Notes under the pieces: model-generated
Database searches by the model: none
What the model saw: only the letters and a program-made list of their open reading frames with translations
Told to the model about the DNA's origin: nothing
Shown here: piece by piece, positions 17,128-25,634 of the stretch
Position numbering within the stretch: position 1 is the stretch's first letter
Layout of the letters: each line of letters starts with the position of its first letter
From: CAVXFS01 sp049582805
Lineage (GTDB): Bacteria; Pseudomonadota; Gammaproteobacteria; Burkholderiales; Gallionellaceae
Length of the DNA: 64,000 nt
Reading direction: 5' to 3'
NCBI GenBank assembly: GCA_049582805.1
Contig: JBAUUR010000012.1
Span: forward strand, 11,058 to 75,057
Made by a program: the position numbers and the translations under genes

Positions 17128-17219
17128 GACTTGAGACGTAAGACTTAAGTTAAAACAAAACCCGCGTAGCGGACAAAGCCAACTTATAACTTACGTCTTA
17201 CGTCTAAAATCTTACGTCT
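17120..17219. repeat. GACGTAAGACTT direct and inverted repeats between dapC and dapD
   Basis: Two forward copies of AGACGTAAGACTT (17120 and 17134) face three reverse copies of TTACGTCT (17191, 17198 and 17212). The array overlaps the dapC stop and can fold back on itself. It looks like a small palindromic element rather than a CRISPR, since there are no spacers of constant length. Confidence 0.65.
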
Positions 17220-17245
17220 ACCAACTTTAATTAACAGGAAACCTC

Positions 17246-18070
17246 ATGCAAGAATTGCAAGCCATCATCGAATCCGCTTTCGAGCGCCGTGCTGAAATCA
17301 CGCCGCGCACAGTTGACTCAAAACTGAAGGAAGCGGTGAACACCGTCATCGAGCAGCTTGACCAGGGCAAGTTGCGCGTTGCCGAACGCCGGAGCGTCGG
17401 CCAGTGGATCACCCATCAATGGATCAAGAAAGCGGTGCTGCTGTCGTTCCGCATGGAAGACAACTTTTTCATCAAGGGCGGCTTCACCAATTACTATGAC
17501 AAGGTGCCATCTAAGTTTTCCGATTACAATTCCAAGGAATTCCGCGACGGCGGCTTTCGGGTGGTGCCGCCCGCCGCGGCGCGCAAAGGCTCATTCATTG
17601 CCAGGAATGTGGTGCTGATGCCGTCCTACGTCAACATCGGCGGCTATGTGGATGAAGGCACCATGGTGGACACCTGGGCCACCGTCGGCTCCTGCGCACA
17701 GATCGGCAAGAATGTGCACCTCTCCGGCGGCGTCGGTATTGGCGGCGTGCTGGAACCGGTGCAGGCCAATCCCACCATCATCGAGGATAATTGCTTCATC
17801 GGTGCGCGCTCGGAGATCGTCGAAGGCGTGATCGTGGAAGAGGGCTCGGTGATCTCGATGGGCGTATACATCGGCCAGAGCACCAAAATCTATGATCGTG
17901 AAACCGGCGAAGCGCACTATGGCCGCGTCCCGGCCGGTTCGGTGGTGGTCAGCGGCAATCTGCCTTCCAGGGACGGCAGCTATAGCCTGTACTGTGCGGT
18001 AATAGTGAAAAAGGTTGATGCCAAGACGCTTTCCAAGGTCGGGATCAATGAATTGTTGAGAGGAATATGA
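17246..18070 (+). CDS. dapD: Tetrahydrodipicolinate N-succinyltransferase
   Basis: The 274-residue protein has the left-handed beta-helix of hexapeptide-repeat acyltransferases (VNIGGYVDEGTMVDTWATVG, GGVGIGGVLEP, ARSEIVEGVIVEEG) with the DapD N-terminal helical domain. It succinylates tetrahydrodipicolinate, the step before DapC. The length matches E. coli DapD (274). The ATG at 17246 follows CAGGAAACCTC. Confidence 0.96.
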   Translation: MQELQAIIESAFERRAEITPRTVDSKLKEAVNTVIEQLDQGKLRVAERRSVGQWITHQWIKKAVLLSFRMEDNFFIKGGFTNYYDKVPSKFSDYNSKEFRDGGFRVVPPAAARKGSFIARNVVLMPSYVNIGGYVDEGTMVDTWATVGSCAQIGKNVHLSGGVGIGGVLEPVQANPTIIEDNCFIGARSEIVEGVIVEEGSVISMGVYIGQSTKIYDRETGEAHYGRVPAGSVVVSGNLPSRDGSYSLYCAVIVKKVDAKTLSKVGINELLRGI

Positions 18071-18072
18071 GT

Positions 18073-18102
18073 CGTAGGGGCGTATGGCAATACGCCCCTA
18101 CG
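18073..18102. repeat. 13-bp perfect hairpin between dapD and pilU
   Basis: CGTAGGGGCGTAT pairs with ATACGCCCCTACG around a GGCA loop. This GTAGGGGCGTAT palindrome is a widespread dispersed repeat in bacteria. It ends 15 bases before the pilU ATG, close to the SD, so it may affect pilU translation. Confidence 0.7.
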
Positions 18103-18116
18103 CTCCAGGAGAAACC

Positions 18117-19286
18117 ATGATCATTACCCCCCTGCTTAAACTCGCAGCTGACAAGCAAGCTTCAGACCTGTTCTTTACCGTAGGCGCGCCGATAAATATC
18201 AAGATCGAAGGCGTCACCATGCCGGTCAATGCGCAAATTCTGAATTCGGAAGTTATCAAGAGCATTGCCTACGAACTCATGAAGCCTGAGCAGATCGCCG
18301 TGTTCGAGGAGGAAATGGAAATGAATTTTTCATTCCGGGAAAAGAACATCGGCAATTTCCGGGTCAACATTTTTCGCCAGCGGAACGACATAGCCCTGGT
18401 CATCCGCTACGTCAGGCGGCATATCCAGACGGTGGAGGAATTGAGCCTGCCACCGGTGCTGAATGAACTCATCATGCAAAAGCGCGGGCTGGTGCTGGTG
18501 GTCGGTGCATCCGGGTCGGGCAAATCCACCACACTTGCTTCCATGATCCAGCACCGCAACCTCAATCACAGCGGCCACATCCTGACCATAGAAGATCCCA
18601 TCGAATATATCTTCGAACATGGCAAATCCATCGTTAACCAGCGCGAGGTCGGCAGCGACACCCTGTCTTATGAAAGCGCGCTGGGCAATGCCATGCGTGA
18701 GGCACCGAACGTATTGATGATAGGAGAGATTCTCGGCCGCGACACATTGAGGCATGCGCTGATTTTTGCCCAGACTGGCCACCTTTGCCTGTCCACGCTG
18801 CATGCCAACAACAGTTATCACGCGCTCAACCGCATCGTCAATTTCTTTCCCTATGACGCACGGCAGGCTGTGCTTTCCGACCTGTCCATGTCTTTGCGCG
18901 CGGTGATCTCGCAACGCCTGCTGCGCAGCAAAGAAGGCAAGCTGGTGCCGGCAGTGGAAGTGCTGCTCAACTCGTCACTGATCTCTGATCTGATCAGGAA
19001 CGACGAGATAGACAAGATCCACGAAGCGATCGATAAAAGCGTGTCTCCCGGTTCGCAAACTTTCGAGCGTGCGCTGTACAAGTTGTTCAAGAGTGGTTTG
19101 ATCACGCGTGAGGAAGCGATGCTCAACGCCGATTCCGCCAGCAACCTGTCATCCCTGATCGATTTCTCGCAAACCACGAAATTGAAGACTTATGATCCGA
19201 ATGACGCAGCACCGGCTACGCCCCCTCCTCCGGTGACAGAATTTGAAGATATTTCGCTCGACTTGGACGGACCCCGGTCGTCTTAA
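18117..19286 (+). CDS. pilU: Type IV pilus retraction ATPase, PilU-type
   Basis: The 389-residue protein belongs to the PilT/PilU family: the N-terminal PAS-like domain (ITPLLKLAADKQASDLFF), Walker A GASGSGKST (130-138), an Asp-rich box (LTIEDPIEYIFEH), the Walker B Glu (IGE, 204) and the His box (TGHLCLSTLHANN). PilU supports PilT in depolymerising pilin. The usual EIRDRETM after Walker B reads EILGRDTL here, replacing a normally conserved Arg-Asp. The C-terminus ends in a Pro/Asp-rich tail. The start at 18117 follows CAGGAGA. No pilT is adjacent. Confidence 0.85.
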   Translation: MIITPLLKLAADKQASDLFFTVGAPINIKIEGVTMPVNAQILNSEVIKSIAYELMKPEQIAVFEEEMEMNFSFREKNIGNFRVNIFRQRNDIALVIRYVRRHIQTVEELSLPPVLNELIMQKRGLVLVVGASGSGKSTTLASMIQHRNLNHSGHILTIEDPIEYIFEHGKSIVNQREVGSDTLSYESALGNAMREAPNVLMIGEILGRDTLRHALIFAQTGHLCLSTLHANNSYHALNRIVNFFPYDARQAVLSDLSMSLRAVISQRLLRSKEGKLVPAVEVLLNSSLISDLIRNDEIDKIHEAIDKSVSPGSQTFERALYKLFKSGLITREEAMLNADSASNLSSLIDFSQTTKLKTYDPNDAAPATPPPPVTEFEDISLDLDGPRSS

Positions 19287-19302
19287 TGAAAGTTTCCCGC
19301 AG

Positions 19303-19653
19303 ATGACGCTATACGGCATCCCGAACTGCAGTACGGTCAAGAAAGCCCGCGCGTTCCTTGAAGCGCATGATGTCCCGCACGAATTCCACGACTTCAGGAA
19401 ACAGGGGGTCACCGAAGCCAGGCTTTCCGCCTGGCTGAAACAAGTCGGCTGGCAAAAGTTGCTGAAGAAAACCGGGCCGACCTGGGGACAATTGCCGGAA
19501 GCGGTGAAATCCTCGATCAGGGATGATCGCTCCGCGTTGAAACTGATGCTGGAGAAACCCAACGTCATCAAACGTCCTGTTCTGGAACAGAATGGCAAGG
19601 TGCTGGCGACCGGCTTTGACGAAGCGGTTTACACAAAACTTTTCAATTCCTGA
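19303..19653 (+). CDS. ArsC/Spx-family reductase (YffB-like)
   Basis: The 116-residue thioredoxin-fold protein has a single active-site cysteine in GIPNCSTVKKARAFLE and the conserved RPVLE segment near the end. It matches the ArsC-related YffB group, which sits just upstream of dapE in E. coli too. The function is unresolved; a glutathione-dependent thiol role has been suggested for the family. It overlaps nothing and ends 7 bases before dapE. Confidence 0.85.
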   Translation: MTLYGIPNCSTVKKARAFLEAHDVPHEFHDFRKQGVTEARLSAWLKQVGWQKLLKKTGPTWGQLPEAVKSSIRDDRSALKLMLEKPNVIKRPVLEQNGKVLATGFDEAVYTKLFNS

Positions 19654-19660
19654 ACCCATC

Positions 19661-20791
19661 ATGTCCCATACGCTGGAACTCGCGCAACAACTCATCTCCC
19701 GGAAATCCCTGACCCCGCTGGATGACGGCTGCCTGGAAATCATCGGCGCGCGTTTGGCCAAACTCGATTTCGACCTCGAGAAAATACGCCACAGTCAAGT
19801 TGATAATCTTTGGGCGCGACGCGGCCATGCCGCGCCCATAGTCTGTTTTGCCGGGCATACCGATGTCGTGCCGACCGGGCCGCTGAATCAATGGAGCAGC
19901 GACCCATTCGTTCCGACAATTCGGGACGGCATGCTGTATGGGCGCGGCGCATCCGACATGAAAGGCTCGCTGGCCGCCTTTGTGACCGCCATCGAAAAAT
20001 TTGTCGGCGAATATCCTGGACACCGCGGCTCGATCGCCCTGCTGCTCACCTCGGACGAAGAAGGTGTGGCGGTGGACGGCACGGCGCGCGTGGTGGAAGC
20101 GTTGCAGGCGCGCGGCGAGACGCTGGATTACTGCATCGTGGGCGAACCGACTTCAATCAGCAAGACCGGTGACACCATCAAGAACGGGCGGCGCGGCTCG
20201 CTGTCCGGGACGCTGACAGTGAAGGGTGTGCAAGGCCACATCGCCTATCCGCACCTGGTGAAGAATCCGATCCATCTCGCCGCGCCGGCCATCGCCGAAC
20301 TCGCCGCGACAATATGGGACAAGGGCAACGAATATTTCCCGCCCACCTCATGGCAGATCTCCAACATCCACGGTGGCACCGGTGCGACCAATGTGGTCCC
20401 AGGCGCCGTGGAAATCCTGTTCAACTTCCGCTTTTCCACGGCCAGCACCGTGGATGGACTGAAGGCGCGGGTGCATGAAATCCTGAATCGTCATGGTCTG
20501 GAATACGAGTTGAAATGGGAATACTCCGGCAAACCTTACCTGACGCCGCGCGGCAACCTGGTGGATGTCGTGAGCGCAGCCATATACCAGGTTGCCGGCG
20601 TCAACACCGAGCTTTCCACCAGCGGCGGAACTTCGGACGGACGCTTCATCGCCGACATCTGCCCGCAAGTGATAGAACTCGGGCCGCTCAACGCGACCAT
20701 CCACAAGATCAATGAATGCGTCGCGGTCGCAGATCTGGATACATTGTCGGCAATTTATTGCGGCGTGCTCACGCGGCTGCTGGCCAAATAA
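19661..20791 (+). CDS. dapE: Succinyl-diaminopimelate desuccinylase
   Basis: The 376-residue M20 metallopeptidase-like enzyme shows the zinc site motifs (CFAGHTDVVPTG with H66 and D68; GRGASDMKGSLAAF; TSDEEG) and a typical dimerisation domain. It hydrolyses N-succinyl-LL-diaminopimelate, completing the succinylase steps begun by DapD and DapC upstream. The length equals the family norm. Its stop overlaps the prmB start (TAATG). Confidence 0.95.
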   Translation: MSHTLELAQQLISRKSLTPLDDGCLEIIGARLAKLDFDLEKIRHSQVDNLWARRGHAAPIVCFAGHTDVVPTGPLNQWSSDPFVPTIRDGMLYGRGASDMKGSLAAFVTAIEKFVGEYPGHRGSIALLLTSDEEGVAVDGTARVVEALQARGETLDYCIVGEPTSISKTGDTIKNGRRGSLSGTLTVKGVQGHIAYPHLVKNPIHLAAPAIAELAATIWDKGNEYFPPTSWQISNIHGGTGATNVVPGAVEILFNFRFSTASTVDGLKARVHEILNRHGLEYELKWEYSGKPYLTPRGNLVDVVSAAIYQVAGVNTELSTSGGTSDGRFIADICPQVIELGPLNATIHKINECVAVADLDTLSAIYCGVLTRLLAK

Positions 20792-21702
20792 TGGACATCA
20801 ATTACTTTTCCGAAGCCAGCAAAACGCTCAAAACCGTGCGTGATTGCCTGCGGTTCGCCGTCAGCCGCTTTAATGAAGGAGAGCTGTTCTTCGGCCATGG
20901 CAGTTCTTCGTCCTATGATGAAGCGGCCTACCTCATCCTGCATACCCTGCACCTTCCGCTGGATACGCTCGAGCCATTCCTCGATGCCACGCTGACGCAG
21001 GTCGAACTGTATGAAGTGCTGAACGTGATCGAGAAGCGCGTGGAACAACGCATCCCCGCCGCCTACCTCACGCATGAAGCGTGGCTCGGAGATTTCCGCT
21101 TCTATGTGGATGAACGCGTCATCGTACCGCGCTCCTTCATCGCCGAACTGTTGCGTGAACAACTTGCTCCATGGATCGTGGATGCGCAGGCAGTCAGCCG
21201 CGTGCTCGACATGTGCACCGGCAGCGGCTGTCTCGCCATCCTCGCCGCGCTTGCCTTCCCCGACGCAGAAGTGGATGCGGCGGACATCTCTCATAGCGCT
21301 CTGGAAGTCGCTCAACGCAACGTTGCTGACTATGGATTGCAGGCACGTGTCCACCTTGTCGAGTCTGACCTGTTCACCAATCTCGGTGGCAAAAAATATG
21401 ACCTCATCTTCAGCAACCCGCCTTATGTGGACGCCAAATTGGTCGCCGAACTGCCACTGGAATACCTGCATGAACCCAAACTTGCATTGGGCAGCGGCAT
21501 CGATGGCCTGGATGCCACACGCGAGATCCTCAAACGCGCCGCCGCCCACCTCAACCCCGAAGGCCTGCTGGTGGTCGAGATTGGGCACAACCGCGATGAA
21601 CTGGAAGCTGCCTTCCCCGATCTGCCGTTCACCTGGCTGGAGGTGGCGGCAGGCGATGAGTTCGTGTTCCTGCTGCGGCGTGAAGACCTGATCGATCGCT
21701 GA
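20791..21702 (+). CDS. prmB: 50S ribosomal protein L3 glutamine methyltransferase
   Basis: The 303-residue SAM-dependent methyltransferase has motif I (VLDMCTGSGCLAI) and the NPPY signature (FSNPPYVD) of glutamine N5-methyltransferases. The N-terminal helical domain fits PrmB rather than PrmC (FAVSRFNEGELFFGHGSSSSYDEAAYLIL). It methylates a Gln of protein L3. It is coupled to dapE upstream and overlaps hpnC downstream. Confidence 0.93.
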   Translation: MDINYFSEASKTLKTVRDCLRFAVSRFNEGELFFGHGSSSSYDEAAYLILHTLHLPLDTLEPFLDATLTQVELYEVLNVIEKRVEQRIPAAYLTHEAWLGDFRFYVDERVIVPRSFIAELLREQLAPWIVDAQAVSRVLDMCTGSGCLAILAALAFPDAEVDAADISHSALEVAQRNVADYGLQARVHLVESDLFTNLGGKKYDLIFSNPPYVDAKLVAELPLEYLHEPKLALGSGIDGLDATREILKRAAAHLNPEGLLVVEIGHNRDELEAAFPDLPFTWLEVAAGDEFVFLLRREDLIDR

Positions 21703-22517
21703 TGCCCGTCGAGCATTACGAGAACTTTCCAGTCGCATCCATCCTGCTGCCAAAATACCTGCGGCGGCCGGTCGAGATCATCTATCGCTTCTCGCGCCAG
21801 GCCGATGACTTCGCCGATGAAGGGAACATGCCAAACGAAGAACGTCTGGTGCAGCTGAATGGGTTTCGCGCCGAACTGAACCGCATCACCAACAACGAGG
21901 CACCGCAGACGTCCCTGTTCCGCGATGTGGCAAACATCGTGGCCGAGCACCAGCTGCCGCTGCATTTGTTTTACGATCTGCTCGATGCTTTTACGCAGGA
22001 CGTGATAAAAAGCCGTTATGCGAATTTCGATGAATTGCTCGACTACTGCCGCCGCTCTGCCAATCCGGTGGGCCGCCTGTTGCTGCACTTGTACCAGGAA
22101 GCGACGCCAACCAAGCTGGCCTATGCCGACAACATCTGCACCGCGCTGCAACTCATCAACTTCTGGCAGGATGTGAAGAAGGATTACGCGATCGGACGCA
22201 TCTATCTGCCGCAGGACGAAATGGCACAGTTCAGTGTCACTGAGCAGCACGTCGCGCAAGGCAGGGCGAATGCGGAATGGCGCGACCTGATGCGTTTCCA
22301 GACGGATCGCGCCAGCGAAATGATGAAACGCGGCGCGCCGCTCGGCAGCATACTAACCGGACGCACCGGACTGGAGATGCGCATGATCATCGCGGGTGGC
22401 AACCGCATCATCGCCAAGCTGCGCGGGGTCAATTTCGACGTGTTCGAGCGCCGTCCGGTGTTGCAGATGCACGACTGGGTTATCATGCTGATGCGCAGTG
22501 CACCGTTTTCATTTTGA
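21702..22517 (+). CDS. hpnC: Squalene biosynthesis protein HpnC (presqualene to hydroxysqualene)
   Basis: The 271-residue all-helical trans-isoprenyl diphosphate synthase-like protein begins HYENFPVASILLPKYLRRP and has the paired Asp-rich motifs (RQADDFADEG and QLINFWQDVKKD). HpnC converts presqualene diphosphate to hydroxysqualene in the hopanoid route. hpnD and hpnE follow, giving the full three-enzyme path from farnesyl diphosphate to squalene. No squalene-hopene cyclase gene lies in this window. Confidence 0.93.
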   Translation: MPVEHYENFPVASILLPKYLRRPVEIIYRFSRQADDFADEGNMPNEERLVQLNGFRAELNRITNNEAPQTSLFRDVANIVAEHQLPLHLFYDLLDAFTQDVIKSRYANFDELLDYCRRSANPVGRLLLHLYQEATPTKLAYADNICTALQLINFWQDVKKDYAIGRIYLPQDEMAQFSVTEQHVAQGRANAEWRDLMRFQTDRASEMMKRGAPLGSILTGRTGLEMRMIIAGGNRIIAKLRGVNFDVFERRPVLQMHDWVIMLMRSAPFSF

Positions 22518-22539
22518 CCGTCCCCGCTCCCCACCCTTC

Positions 22540-22605
22540 TCCCATCAATGGCAAGGGGGTCAGTTCCCTCTCCCCATGCGGGAGAGGGCGAGGGAGAGGG
22601 GGAAA
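22540..22605. repeat. GC-palindrome repeat between hpnC and hpnD
   Basis: A cluster of CTTCTCCC, CCCTCTCCCC and GGGAGAGGGCGAGGGAGAG stretches forms overlapping inverted repeats. It fills almost the whole hpnC-hpnD gap and belongs to the same family as 8620-8740, 23470-23525, 23936-23966 and 51491-51580. Confidence 0.7.
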
Positions 22606-22618
22606 CTTACTGAGTGAA

Positions 22619-23452
22619 ATGACCCCAGATCAATATTGCCAGCAAAAAGCCGCCGCCAGCGGCTCCAGCTTCTACTACAGTTTCATGTTCCTGCCGCCGG
22701 ACAAGCGCCGCGCGATTACCGCGCTGTACGCCTTCTGCCGCGAAGTGGACGATGTGGTCGACGAATGTTCGGACGAGAACGTGGCGCGCACCAAGCTCGC
22801 ATGGTGGCGCGGGCAGGTCGCCGCAATTTACCATGGCATGCCGCAGCATCCGGTGTGCCAGGCGCTCGCTCCAATGGTGAAGCAGTTCAACCTGCCGCAG
22901 GAACATCTGCTGGAAATTGTAGACGGCATGGAAATGGACCTGAACCGCCACAGCTATGAAAACTTCAAGTCACTGCAACTGTATTGCTATCGTGTCGCAT
23001 CGGTGGTCGGCCTGATGGCGGCGGAAATCTTCGGCTACACCGACCGCAGGACGCTGAAATACGCGCACGATCTCGGCATCGCCTTCCAACTCACCAACAT
23101 CATCCGCGACGTCGGCGAGGATGCAAGGCGCGGGCGCATCTACCTGCCGCTGGACGAACTGCAACAGTTCGGCGTCGGCGCCAGCGATATTCTCAATGGG
23201 CGCGAAAACGAAGATTTTTACAAGTTGATGCAGTTCCAGATCGAACGCGCGCAACGATTCTACCAGCAGGCATTCGAGCAACTGCCTGACGCCGACCGCA
23301 AGGCACAGCGCACCGGACTCATCATGGCGGCGATCTATCGCACCACGCTGGATGAAATCGGGCGCAGCGGCTGCCATGTATTACGCGAACGCATTTCGCT
23401 GACGCCGTTGCGCAAGCTGTGGCTGGCTTATAAGACGTGGTGGCAGAACTGA
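22619..23452 (+). CDS. hpnD: Presqualene diphosphate synthase HpnD
   Basis: The 277-residue protein is a squalene/phytoene synthase family member with both Asp-rich motifs (YAFCREVDDVVDECSD and LTNIIRDVGEDARRGR). HpnD condenses two farnesyl diphosphates to presqualene diphosphate, the step before HpnC. The ATG at 22619 matches the conserved N-terminus (MTPDQYCQQKAAASGSSFYY). The longer frame upstream is coded by the palindromic repeat. Confidence 0.93.
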   Translation: MTPDQYCQQKAAASGSSFYYSFMFLPPDKRRAITALYAFCREVDDVVDECSDENVARTKLAWWRGQVAAIYHGMPQHPVCQALAPMVKQFNLPQEHLLEIVDGMEMDLNRHSYENFKSLQLYCYRVASVVGLMAAEIFGYTDRRTLKYAHDLGIAFQLTNIIRDVGEDARRGRIYLPLDELQQFGVGASDILNGRENEDFYKLMQFQIERAQRFYQQAFEQLPDADRKAQRTGLIMAAIYRTTLDEIGRSGCHVLRERISLTPLRKLWLAYKTWWQN

Positions 23453-23469
23453 TTAGTGTAATTTCCCCC

Positions 23470-23525
23470 ACCCTAACCCTCCCCCGCAGGGAGAAGGGAC
23501 GATTGTTGTTTCTCCCATGCGGGAG
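23470..23525. repeat. GC-palindrome repeat supplying the hpnE ribosome-binding site
   Basis: Sequence of the ACCCTAACCCTCCCCCGCAGGG type is followed by TTTCTCCCATGCGGGAGAAA, a perfect small hairpin. Its right arm (GGGAGAAA) lies at SD distance from the hpnE ATG at 23535. Confidence 0.65.
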
Positions 23526-23534
23526 AAACACTCG

Positions 23535-24836
23535 ATGAATCCAGCCGTCATTGGCGGCGGCTACGCGGGCATGGCGGCCGCCGTCGCGCTGGCTGAGCGC
23601 GGTATCACGGTCACGGTATACGAAAGCGCGAAACAACTCGGCGGACGCGCGCGCGGCATACCATACCAGTCTTTGCAACTGGATAACGGCCAGCATATCC
23701 TGCTCGGTTGCTACCATGAAACCCTGAGATTGATCGAGCTGGTCGGCGGCAATATCGAACGCGACTTCCTGCGTCTGCCGCTGCAACTCACGCTGCACAA
23801 CTGTTTTGAGCTGAAGGCTGCCAGACTCCCTGCTCCGCTGCATCTCTTGTTTGGATTGTTGACTGCACATGGACTGACGTTCGCGCAAAGGATGAATGCC
23901 GTGCGCTTCATGCTTGCCATGCGCCGGACGAATTTTTCCCTCTCCGGCGAAGGGGAGCGGGGAAACGGCATGACGGTCACCGAACTGTTGCAGGCTTATG
24001 CACAGGACGAGAAATTGCAGCGCCTGCTGTGGCAGCCGATGTGCATCGCCGCCCTGAACACGCCGGCACACAAGGCATCGGCACAAGTGCTGCTCAACGT
24101 CCTGCGCGACAGCCTCAACAGCGTGCGCAGCGACAGCGACTTATTGCTGCCACGCATGGATTTTTCCGCACTGTTCCCGGAGCGCGCGGCGCAATATGTG
24201 CAGCAGCGCGGTGGCGCGGTATTCACCTCATGCGGCGTGCAAGCCATCATCCGGCACGGCGACGAGATCGAATTGCTCAGTGCAAATGGCGCGCGACGTT
24301 ACAGCCATGTCATCTGCGCCGCCTCCCCCGCCAATACCGCACGTATGTTGCGCGCCGTGCCGCAATGCGAGTCTGTCGCAAACCTGATCGAAAGCATTCC
24401 CTTCCAGCCCATCTTCACCGTCTACCTGCAATATCCTGAACAGGTGGTTCTTCCGCAACCCATGCTCGGATTCGACCGTTGCATCACGCAATGGCTGTTC
24501 GACCGGGGCCGGATCGCCGGGCAGCACGGCCTCATCGCCGCCGTGATCAGCGCGGAAGGACTGCACCAGGAATGGGATCAGGAACAACTCGCGCAGAACG
24601 TCGCGCAGGAACTGCATGAGCAGCTTGGCCTGGTCGAGCCGCCGCTGTGGAGCAAGGTCATCGCGGAAAAGCGCGCCACCTTTTCCTGCGAGCCCGGCCT
24701 CGTTCGCCCCGCCCACACCACGCCGCTGGCCAACCTGCTGCTGGCGGGCGATTACACGGCGGGCGATTATCCCGCTACGCTGGAAGGGGCGGTGATGAGC
24801 GGCATCCGCTGCGCGAAAGAAGTCTTGTCGGCTTAA
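23535..24836 (+). CDS. hpnE: Hydroxysqualene dehydroxylase HpnE
   Basis: The 433-residue FAD-dependent amine-oxidase-like protein begins with the Rossmann motif VIGGGYAGMAAAVALAERG and ends with the FAD-contacting LLLAGDYTAGDYPATLEGAV. HpnE reduces hydroxysqualene to squalene. A short in-frame stretch (about residues 135-145, FSLSGEGERGNG, bases 23936-23966) is encoded by a copy of the GC-palindrome repeat and is probably a surface-loop insertion. The start at 23535 matches the conserved N-terminus. Confidence 0.93.
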   Translation: MNPAVIGGGYAGMAAAVALAERGITVTVYESAKQLGGRARGIPYQSLQLDNGQHILLGCYHETLRLIELVGGNIERDFLRLPLQLTLHNCFELKAARLPAPLHLLFGLLTAHGLTFAQRMNAVRFMLAMRRTNFSLSGEGERGNGMTVTELLQAYAQDEKLQRLLWQPMCIAALNTPAHKASAQVLLNVLRDSLNSVRSDSDLLLPRMDFSALFPERAAQYVQQRGGAVFTSCGVQAIIRHGDEIELLSANGARRYSHVICAASPANTARMLRAVPQCESVANLIESIPFQPIFTVYLQYPEQVVLPQPMLGFDRCITQWLFDRGRIAGQHGLIAAVISAEGLHQEWDQEQLAQNVAQELHEQLGLVEPPLWSKVIAEKRATFSCEPGLVRPAHTTPLANLLLAGDYTAGDYPATLEGAVMSGIRCAKEVLSA

Positions 24837-24896
24837 CTGATGAACTTCTGATCAGGCCACATCGCTGTTCCCTCCGTTTTGCTGACAGGATGTTGC

Positions 24897-25631
24897 TCAG
24901 TGGCGCTGCCTCCTGGCTTCGTACAAACACACTCCGGCGCTGACCGACACGTTCAAACTTTCCACACTGCCGAGTATCGGGATGCGCACCAGTTGGTCGC
25001 AGGTCTCCTTGGTCAGGCGGCGCAGGCCCTCGCCTTCCGCGCCAAGCACCCAGGCCAGCGCGCCGCTGTGCCTGAAGCCGTGCAGATCGGTTGGCGCCTC
25101 GCTGTCCGCGCCCACCACCCAGATGTCGCGCTCCTTCAGTTCGCGCAGGGTGCGCGCGAGGTTGGTGACGGTAATGTAAGGCACGGTATCCGCCGCGCCG
25201 CTGGCGACCTTTTCCACCGTGGCATTGAGGCCGACGGCACGGTCCTTCGGCGCGATGACGGCGTGCACGCCGAAGGCATCGGCGCTGCGCAGGCAGGCGC
25301 CGAGATTGTGCGGATCCTGCACCCCGTCCAGCACCAGCAACAGCGCTGGTTCGGTCAGCGTATCCAGCACGTCATCCAGGTGCTGCACGCGCTGCGCGGC
25401 ATCGACGCGCGCCGCCACGCCCTGATGGCGCGCATTGCCGGCCATGCCGTCGAGGCGTTTGCCGTCCACCGGGATGATGCGCACGCCGTTGGTTTCCGCC
25501 AGCTTGAGCAGATCGCGCACGCGCGGATCGCGGCGCTGGGCATCCACGTACAATTCCTGCACGCTGTCGGCATGCTGCCGGATGCGCGCGGTGACCGCGT
25601 GAAAGCCGTGAATGATTCTGGTTTCAGCCAT
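24897..25631 (-). CDS. rlmB: 23S rRNA (Gm2251) 2'-O-methyltransferase RlmB
   Basis: The 244-residue SpoU-family protein has an N-terminal substrate-binding domain and the knotted methyltransferase motifs (LDGVQDPHNLGACLRSADAFG, VLGAEGEGLRRLTKETCD, and VESLNVSVSAGVCLYEARR). RlmB methylates the G2251 ribose in the peptidyl-transferase P loop. It lies 3 bases after rnr, the same pairing as in E. coli. Confidence 0.95.
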   Translation of the reverse strand: MAETRIIHGFHAVTARIRQHADSVQELYVDAQRRDPRVRDLLKLAETNGVRIIPVDGKRLDGMAGNARHQGVAARVDAAQRVQHLDDVLDTLTEPALLLVLDGVQDPHNLGACLRSADAFGVHAVIAPKDRAVGLNATVEKVASGAADTVPYITVTNLARTLRELKERDIWVVGADSEAPTDLHGFRHSGALAWVLGAEGEGLRRLTKETCDQLVRIPILGSVESLNVSVSAGVCLYEARRQRH

Positions 25632-25634
25632 GGC

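Noticed and set aside
17120..17219. CRISPR array
   Set aside because: Repeats are 8-13 bases, occur in both orientations and have no spacers of constant length; no cas genes are present.
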